Shown one piece after another: positions 1 through 4,177 of a stretch of 7,550 bases of DNA; within the stretch, counting starts at the first letter, position 1, and every line of letters starts with the position of its first letter. The DNA is from Cyanobacteriota bacterium (GTDB lineage Bacteria; Cyanobacteriota; Cyanobacteriia; Phormidesmidales; Phormidesmidaceae): positions 1-7,550 of the forward strand of contig JAIXUR010000202.1 in NCBI GenBank assembly GCA_027483425.1, written 5' to 3'. The position numbers and the translations under genes are program-made. The notes beneath the pieces are model-generated. The model saw only the letters and a list, made by a program, of their open reading frames with translations. It searched no databases and was not told where the DNA came from.

Positions 1-2
1 AT

Positions 3-119
3 CTCGCCCGATTGGCCCGCAAAACCTTGTGCTATTCCAAGTGCGTAAATATGCTGAAGCACTCTATCCGTTTGCTACTTCACTACCTCAAGTTTGGGGA
101 GGTGCCTGTCCCAGCATAG
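3..119 (+). CDS. IS1-family-like transposase, C-terminal fragment cut by the window edge
   Basis: The frame starting at base 3 is open from the window edge to TAG at 117-119 and encodes 38 residues. It begins LARLARKTLCYSK and ends LKFGEVPVPA. The R-L-A-R-K-T-x-C-[FY]-S-K pattern is what I recall near the C-terminus of IS1-type (InsB, DDE) transposases, and the ending resembles cyanobacterial members. The catalytic residues would lie upstream, outside the window, so intactness cannot be judged. A candidate terminal inverted repeat follows at once, which suits a transposase reading toward the right end of its element. A second frame (2-154) is also open here but matches nothing I recognise. 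The assignment rests on recalled motif similarity, not a search. Confidence 0.62.
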   Translation, partial: LARLARKTLCYSKCVNMLKHSIRLLLHYLKFGEVPVPA

Positions 120-144
120 ATTCATACTCTTATTCAGCAACGCC
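120..144. mobile_element. Candidate right terminal inverted repeat of the insertion sequence
   Basis: Directly after the transposase stop, the segment ending CAGCAACGCC at 144 reads GGCGTTGCTGAATAAG from the outside inward. It starts with GG, as IS1-family termini do, and resembles ends I recall for cyanobacterial elements. The left end is outside the window, so neither the inverted repeat nor a target duplication can be confirmed. The boundary at 144 is inferred. It would leave 40 bp between the IS end and the helicase stop codon. Confidence 0.45.
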
Positions 145-184
145 GACGTTCTAGGGTCGATCCATCAGTTTTCCGATAGTTTCC

Positions 185-2704
185 TCACTTCTTATCCCAC
201 TGCTCCCTCATGCGCTGAATGCGCGCTAGCAGGGTTTCGTTCGACAGGCGCGAGGTCAGCCGCTCCACCAAGAGCGGAAACGCCAAGGGTGAGGGGCGCT
301 GCGTGGCTTTCCACAGGACCGATCGCTGATCGAGCCGCCCCAGGGTCTTCGCCAACCGGTTGGTCTCCAGCTGGTCTTGCAGCACCTCCCGCTCCGCCTG
401 TTTGAGCAGCAGATTGTCGGGCTCGTACTTGGTAAACACATCGTAGAGCAACGACGTGCTGACCTGGAGCTGGCTCGAGGTCTTGCGCGACCCCGGATAG
501 CCTTTAAACACCAGCCCCGCCACCTGGGCCACGCCGCGAAACCGGCGCTGGGTCAACTCCGAAAGGTTGAGGCTGGCGCGAATGTCAGCCTCTAAATTCT
601 CCAGGCTGAAGAAGTGGCTGGAAAAGAGGTCTGCGTAGGGATAGTCCTTGGGGCCAAGAATTTCAAAGCCGTAGTCGTTGACCGAAATCGTGAAGGTGGC
701 CGTTTGTTGCTTGGCAAAACGGTAGCCCCAGAGAAACCCAATGCCCTCATGGACGAACCGCCCCTCAAAGGGAAACACGTACAGGTGCTGACCCTCGCGG
801 GTTTTGCAGCTTTCCACCAGGAGCTGATCGGCCCTGGGCAGCGTTGAGATCCGCTGCTGGGCTTCGAGAATGGGCGCGATCGCCAGGATTTCGGCGTTGG
901 GGGTGGCGGTAGCCTGGTCAACGGTTAGGGAGGGTGCATCGCTGCGCGGATGCACCCTAGGGTTGTCCGTCTGGTCGGGTGGGCTCAGGAGCGTAGGCAT
1001 AGCCTCTCTCGCCAACTCTACTTCGCGGCGCAGATGGTGGCTGAGGGTGTCAGAAATGGCAAGCTGGCCGCCGCCCCAGGTGGGGGTGACGGTGGATTTG
1101 CGCTGGGTGCCTTTGACGTAGAGCACCATGTCTTTCAGCTGAAAGTACACCAACTGCCGTCCCGCGAAGAAAAACACATCCCCCTTCTTCAGCCGCGACA
1201 CAAAGGATTCTTCGACGGTGCCGATTTCTTTGCGGTTGGTGTAGACAATCTTTACCGGGGTGTTGGCGGTAATGGTGCCAATGCCCATGCGGTGAAAGCG
1301 GGCCAGATGGGTATCGCTGACCTTAAATACACCCTTCTCCTGCACCACTTTTTTGTAGCGGGGATAGGCCCCCAAGCACTGCCCCCCCTTTTCGATAAAA
1401 TCGAGCACCCACTGGTACTCTGGGTCGGTGAGGTTAGCGTAGGCCACCGTCTGCCGCAGGCTAGCCAGGGTAGCATCGCGCTCAAAGCCATCCCCACAGG
1501 CCAGGGTAACCAGGTGCTGCACCAGCACGTCGTAGGGCTGGCACTGGGGGTGGCGGGTTTCCATATCGCCGGTTTCTAACCCCCGTCGAAAGGCCGAGAT
1601 CTCCAGCAGCTCCAGGGCGTTGGTGGGTAAAAAGAAGACTTCAGCTGTGCCTTCGGGGACATGGGCACTGCGCCCCGCCCGCTGCAACAATCGGGCCAGG
1701 TTCTTGGCGCTGCCAATCTGCACGACCCGCTCCACCGGCTGAAAATCGACCCCCAGATCCAGGGACGAGGTACAGACCACCCACTTGATATGGCCAGATT
1801 TTACCCCCGCCTCGATCGCCTCGCGTTCTTTGACATCGATCGATCCGTGGTGCAGGGCCATCTGCGCCCCGTGATCCGGCAGGGCAAAGAGCAACGCCTG
1901 GTACCACCGCTCCGCCTGGTTCCGGGTGTTGGTAAACATCAGCGTAGATTTTTCAATATCCAGCGCCTCCACCAGGGTGTCGAGCATGCGCAGCCCCAGG
2001 TGCCCCGCCCAGGGAAAGGTGTCCACCGACGCGGGGCGAATGCTTTGAATAACGATCTCCCGCTTCAGGGTCGAGCGTAGGATCACCGGCTCGGTGCCTA
2101 ACCCCACGGCGGTTTGGGCGGCTTCCTCCAGATTCCCCAGGGTGGCCGACAGGGCCCAGGTGCGCAGGCGGGGGCGCAATGTCCGCAAATAGGCCAAACA
2201 CAGCTCGGTCTGGGTACCCCGCTTAGAGCTGATCAGCTCGTGCCACTCGTCCAAAATGACCGCCTGCAAGCGACCAAACCGCTTGGCCCCGTTTGGGTAG
2301 GACAGCATCACCGCCAGGGACTCGGGGGTGGTGATCAGAATATTCGGCATCTGCTTGAGCTGCTGGGTGCGGCGCGAGGCGCTGGTATCCCCCGTGCGCG
2401 ACTCGACGGTAATGCCCCAGTTCATGGCGGCGATCGGGGTTGCGATCGCCTGCTCAATATCTCGCGACAGAGCGCGAAGGGGGGTGAGGTAGAGCAGCTG
2501 CAACCCGTCCGTGGGGTTGGCCAGCATCTCCGCGATCGGCCCCATCACCGCCGCATAGGTTTTGCCCGACCCGGTGGGTACCTGCACGAGCCCGCTGCGA
2601 CCCGCCAGGTAGGCCGCCCAGGTTTCGGCCTGAAAGGTGAGGGGCTGCCAACCACGGGTGGTGAAGTATTGAGTAATGGGGGCAAGGCACGGGGCAGCCG
2701 TCAC
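185..2704 (-). CDS. Lhr-like DExH-box helicase (ligase-associated DNA damage response type)
   Basis: This is an 839-residue superfamily 2 ATP-dependent helicase, expected to act on DNA in repair. Visible motifs are: Q-like FQ (24-25), Walker A PTGSGKT (43-49), Ia TPLRAL (75-80), TTPESL (125-130), Walker B DEWH (152-155), SAT (186-188), motif IV LMFTNTR (255-261), motif V TSSLDLGVDF (312-321) and motif VI QRAGRSAH (341-348). About 490 residues with a winged-helix-like and Lhr-specific C-terminal part follow. Segments such as YVFPFEGRFVHEG, VNDYGFE, VAGLVFKGYPG and LLYDVFTKYEPDNLLL match the family usually encoded beside an ATP-dependent DNA ligase, an MBL-fold exonuclease and a phosphoesterase. 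Length and C-terminus look complete. The start is GTG at 2702-2704, with AGGA (2711-2714) six bases upstream and an in-frame TAA further upstream. Residues about 570-605 form a polar, proline-rich variable linker containing a DNA palindrome. No partner gene is in the window. Family-level confidence is high; the exact in vivo role is inferred. Confidence 0.92.
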   Translation of the reverse strand: MTAAPCLAPITQYFTTRGWQPLTFQAETWAAYLAGRSGLVQVPTGSGKTYAAVMGPIAEMLANPTDGLQLLYLTPLRALSRDIEQAIATPIAAMNWGITVESRTGDTSASRRTQQLKQMPNILITTPESLAVMLSYPNGAKRFGRLQAVILDEWHELISSKRGTQTELCLAYLRTLRPRLRTWALSATLGNLEEAAQTAVGLGTEPVILRSTLKREIVIQSIRPASVDTFPWAGHLGLRMLDTLVEALDIEKSTLMFTNTRNQAERWYQALLFALPDHGAQMALHHGSIDVKEREAIEAGVKSGHIKWVVCTSSLDLGVDFQPVERVVQIGSAKNLARLLQRAGRSAHVPEGTAEVFFLPTNALELLEISAFRRGLETGDMETRHPQCQPYDVLVQHLVTLACGDGFERDATLASLRQTVAYANLTDPEYQWVLDFIEKGGQCLGAYPRYKKVVQEKGVFKVSDTHLARFHRMGIGTITANTPVKIVYTNRKEIGTVEESFVSRLKKGDVFFFAGRQLVYFQLKDMVLYVKGTQRKSTVTPTWGGGQLAISDTLSHHLRREVELAREAMPTLLSPPDQTDNPRVHPRSDAPSLTVDQATATPNAEILAIAPILEAQQRISTLPRADQLLVESCKTREGQHLYVFPFEGRFVHEGIGFLWGYRFAKQQTATFTISVNDYGFEILGPKDYPYADLFSSHFFSLENLEADIRASLNLSELTQRRFRGVAQVAGLVFKGYPGSRKTSSQLQVSTSLLYDVFTKYEPDNLLLKQAEREVLQDQLETNRLAKTLGRLDQRSVLWKATQRPSPLAFPLLVERLTSRLSNETLLARIQRMREQWDKK
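876..883. repeat. HIP1 octamer GCGATCGC (one of seven in the window)
   Basis: GCGATCGC is the highly iterated palindrome of many cyanobacterial genomes. Exact copies lie at 876-883 and 2442-2449 (helicase), 3534-3541 and 4059-4066 (methyltransferase), 6233-6240 (clpB), 7052-7059 (intergenic) and 7477-7484 (small hypothetical gene). Several near-copies are also present. Chance expectation in 7.5 kb is well below one, so the density supports a cyanobacterial origin. All four larger genes or gene regions carry it, so none stands out as recently acquired. The IS fragment has none, but it is too short to be informative. Confidence 0.95.
931..958. repeat. Perfect 10-bp inverted repeat inside the helicase gene
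   Basis: AGGGTGCATC (931-940) and its exact reverse complement GATGCACCCT (949-958) flank the 8-base loop GCTGCGCG. The element codes for helicase residues about 583-592 and lies in the variable linker between conserved regions. Its pattern, an AGGGTGC-type arm around a GCTGCGC-type centre, resembles dispersed palindromic repeats I recall between cyanobacterial genes. Membership in such a repeat family is inferred and would need a genome-wide count. Confidence 0.75.
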
Positions 2705-2736
2705 ACAGAATCCTAGGCGCTGAGGTGAGCCTATTT

Positions 2737-2742
2737 ATTGTA
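2737..2742 (-). promoter_or_regulatory. Candidate -10 box (TACAAT) for the helicase gene
   Basis: On the minus strand TACAAT is followed by an AT-rich AAATA and ends 32 bases before the GTG start, giving a short predicted leader that contains the AGGA ribosome binding site. No convincing -35 hexamer is visible at the usual distance, so this is a moderate-to-weak prediction. The position shows the helicase can be transcribed on its own rather than from the DUF4278 promoter. Confidence 0.4.
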
Positions 2743-2861
2743 GTGAGCTGGTAGCCAGGATTTTGGCCGAACCCAGGGTACCTTCCCCCACGAACCAGAG
2801 GGCAGTGCCCACCAGCCTTGAATCAGAGGTATTTTTGTTACCAGAATTGTCCTAACGCCGT

Positions 2862-2933
2862 CCCCTCCCAGGGAGGGGTGCCCGGAGGGCGGGGTGGGCT
2901 CGGGGTCTGGGATGACCCAGCCCAGCCCCTCCC
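2862..2933. repeat. G/C-run inverted-repeat cluster with G-quadruplex-type motif
   Basis: CCCCTCCC at 2862-2869 faces its reverse complement GGGAGGGG at 2871-2878, and a second direct copy of CCCCTCCC lies at 2926-2933. A longer imperfect hairpin can form between 2887-2907 and 2914-2933: GGGTC (2903-2907) pairs with GACCC (2914-2918), and the outer GGGG-TGGGCT (2891-2900) pairs with AGCCCAGCCCC (2919-2929) with one bulged G at 2925 and CG at 2901-2902 unpaired. Five G-runs of three or four at 2887-2911, separated by 1, 1, 3 and 3 bases, satisfy the classical G-quadruplex pattern on the plus strand. No gene is seen here; function is unknown. Confidence 0.7.
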
Positions 2934-2954
2934 GTCCAGGGATTTAGCGATGCA

Positions 2955-2985
2955 GGGCTGGGTGCAGCCTCGCTACACCCAGCCC
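2955..2985. terminator. Strong hairpin downstream of the DUF4278 gene (possible terminator)
   Basis: GGGCTGGGTG (2955-2964) pairs perfectly with CACCCAGCCC (2976-2985). After one mismatch the stem continues with AGC/GCT around a three-base loop. It begins 18 bases past the DUF4278 stop codon in that gene's direction, so it could end or stabilise that transcript. No T-run follows on either strand, so it is not a textbook intrinsic terminator and may instead be another member of the local palindromic repeats. Confidence 0.45.
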
Positions 2986-3003
2986 GCGGCAAAATCAGAT
3001 CAC

Positions 3004-3189
3004 CTACACATGGGCTTCGTAGGAACGCCCCATAAAGCGTAGGGTCACCGGCTTTGTGGGGGCAGCGTTGCTGCTGAGATGCTTGGTACTCCACGCCACC
3101 CCACGGTACTTGCCCATTACTTCGCTCTCATGGGCTTCAACCGTGGGCCACTGACAAGAATATTCTGCACCAAGAAAATGTAGTCGCAT
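3004..3189 (-). CDS. DUF4278 domain small protein
   Basis: This 61-residue protein belongs to a small-protein family common in cyanobacteria whose function is unknown. It shows the typical layout: an N-terminal short strand (MRLHFLGAEYSC), a central GKYRGVAW motif (residues 26-33), and a C-terminal repeat-like strand ending LRFMGRSYEAHV. YRG-x-x-[YW] is the family's hallmark, and the two flanking strands look like degenerate copies (FLGAEY, FMGRSY). The start ATG at 3187-3189 is preceded by AGAGGAA (3194-3200) with GAGG six bases away, an excellent ribosome binding site. There is no signal peptide or membrane segment. It lies upstream of the helicase on the same strand, but about 300 bases and several hairpins separate them, so co-transcription is unlikely. 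Confidence 0.8.
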   Translation of the reverse strand: MRLHFLGAEYSCQWPTVEAHESEVMGKYRGVAWSTKHLSSNAAPTKPVTLRFMGRSYEAHV

Positions 3190-3472
3190 GGTATTCCTCT
3201 TTGCGCTGGATAGTGGAATCAGATATCAAAGGCCACCTGAGGCTATGCTCCATGGGCCTATCCAAAGTATGCCTGATCCACGTTAAGGAACCCTGATATG
3301 CAAATTAAATTGATAAATTTGTTACAGAAGTTTTTTGATTTCTACTAGAGGAAAGTTAACTTATCCGTTACAAGTCACCCTGATAGGTGTAGATCTGGCG
3401 GGGTAGGGGGCCTCTGTAGGGATACAGTTAGGGCACAGCCAAGCCAGAAAACAGCCCCCTGGGGGATAGACG
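3190..3472. other. Divergent intergenic region with an AT-rich island
   Basis: This 283-base gap separates the divergent DUF4278 and methyltransferase genes and must hold both promoters. A strikingly AT-rich block at about 3298-3365 interrupts otherwise GC-rich DNA and contains the 10-base palindrome AAGTTAACTT (3353-3362). No small ORF with a good ribosome binding site, tRNA or recognisable riboswitch was seen. No clear NtcA (GTA-N8-TAC) site was found. Confidence 0.6.
3335..3362 (+). promoter_or_regulatory. Weak candidate promoter for the methyltransferase
   Basis: TTGATT (3335-3340) and TAACTT (3357-3362) are 16 bases apart and lie inside the AT-rich island, where a promoter would be expected. 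Both differ from consensus, and the -10 overlaps the palindrome AAGTTAACTT, which could therefore be an operator. The leader would be about 100 bases. An alternative -10 (TACAGT near 3423) lies closer to the gene but lacks a visible -35. Confidence 0.28.
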
Positions 3473-4177
3473 ATGACCGAGCCGAGCTATCCATGTCCCC
3501 TGTGCTACGGAGTCAACAATCGTGAGATCTACCGCGATCGCCAGGGGCAAGCCCTGACCACCGGGGGCAATGCTCCTTCACGACCGGCTTTTATCCCCCG
3601 CGCCTACCACCGCTGCGCCCGGTGCAACCTAATCTTTGTGCTGCCCCACGCCCTGCTCTCGGCCCAGGCGGAAAAGGCTGAGTACGACCAGCACCAAAAC
3701 CATCCCCAAGACCTGGGCTATCGCCGCTTTCTGAGCCGTCTCGCCAATCCCCTCCTGGACGGTCTGGCACCCCAGAGTCAGGGCCTGGACTTTGGCTCTG
3801 GGCCGGGACCAACGCTTTCGGTCATGCTCACCGAAGCGGGCCACACCGTCGCCCTCTATGACCCGTTCTATGCCGACGATGCCGGTGTCTTTGACCAGTC
3901 CTACGATTTCATTACCGCCACCGAGGTGGTCGAACACCTGCGCCATCCCCAGGTGGAGCTAGCCCGGCTGTGGCACTGCCTCAGACCCGGCGGCACCCTA
4001 GGGCTGATGACCAAACTGTCCCGCGACGATGGGGCCTTTGCGGGCTGGCACTACAAAAGCGATCGCACCCACATCTGCTTTTTTTCGCGCCCGACCTTTG
4101 AGTGGCTGGCCCAGGGTTGGCAGGCCCACCTCACCATTCTCGGCCAGGACGTGATTTTGCTGCGCAAGCCGGTCTAG
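3473..4177 (+). CDS. Class I SAM-dependent methyltransferase with N-terminal CxxC pairs
   Basis: This 234-residue protein should transfer a methyl group from S-adenosylmethionine; the acceptor is unknown. The N-terminal part carries C8-P-L-C11 and C48-A-R-C51, the spacing of a zinc ribbon, followed by NLIFVLP. The Rossmann methyltransferase fold follows: motif I LDFGSGPGP (105-113), acidic residue D130 in YDPF after strand 2, DFITATEVVEHL (145-156), LRPGGTLGLMT (170-180), then WHYKSDRTHICFFS, a conserved tail I recall in this Methyltransf_23-like group. It is cytosolic: no signal peptide or membrane span. The start ATG has GGGGGA (3461-3466) six bases upstream, itself part of a C5-T-G5 palindrome. 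The spacing between the cysteine pairs (C11 to C48) seems longer than I recall for relatives. It converges with clpB and shares the CTAG at 4174-4177. Substrate could be protein, RNA or small molecule; nothing in context decides. Confidence 0.85.
   Translation: MTEPSYPCPLCYGVNNREIYRDRQGQALTTGGNAPSRPAFIPRAYHRCARCNLIFVLPHALLSAQAEKAEYDQHQNHPQDLGYRRFLSRLANPLLDGLAPQSQGLDFGSGPGPTLSVMLTEAGHTVALYDPFYADDAGVFDQSYDFITATEVVEHLRHPQVELARLWHCLRPGGTLGLMTKLSRDDGAFAGWHYKSDRTHICFFSRPTFEWLAQGWQAHLTILGQDVILLRKPV

Larger units (their letters stand above)
2705..3003. other. Gene-free, GC-rich intergenic stretch
   Basis: No credible coding frame lies between the start of the helicase gene and the end of the DUF4278 gene; the open frames here are short, GC-driven and lack good start signals. 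The part nearest the helicase holds its ribosome binding site and a plausible promoter. The middle (about 2743-2860) shows only a small GGGCA/TGCCC palindrome around 2800. The part at 2862-2985 is dense in G- and C-runs and inverted repeats, listed separately. No tRNA cloverleaf was recognised. Confidence 0.7.

Noticed and set aside
2..154. Open frame of 50 codons at the left edge in a second reading frame
   Set aside because: It overlaps the frame with recognisable transposase residues, matches nothing known to me and runs through the putative IS terminus.
94..405. Plus-strand ORF across the IS end and the helicase 3' end
   Set aside because: It crosses the IS boundary and is antisense to the conserved helicase C-terminus; no ribosome binding site or family resemblance.
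950..1579. 209-codon antisense ORF inside the helicase
   Set aside because: A GC-driven shadow of the helicase codons with no recognisable domain.
2114..2716. 200-codon antisense ORF at the helicase 5' end
   Set aside because: Gly/Gln-rich shadow composition, entirely opposite conserved helicase motifs I to III.
2818..3042. Small plus-strand ORF over the GC-rich hairpin region
   Set aside because: The peptide is Gly/Pro-rich from G/C runs, overlaps the DUF4278 gene end and lacks a ribosome binding site.
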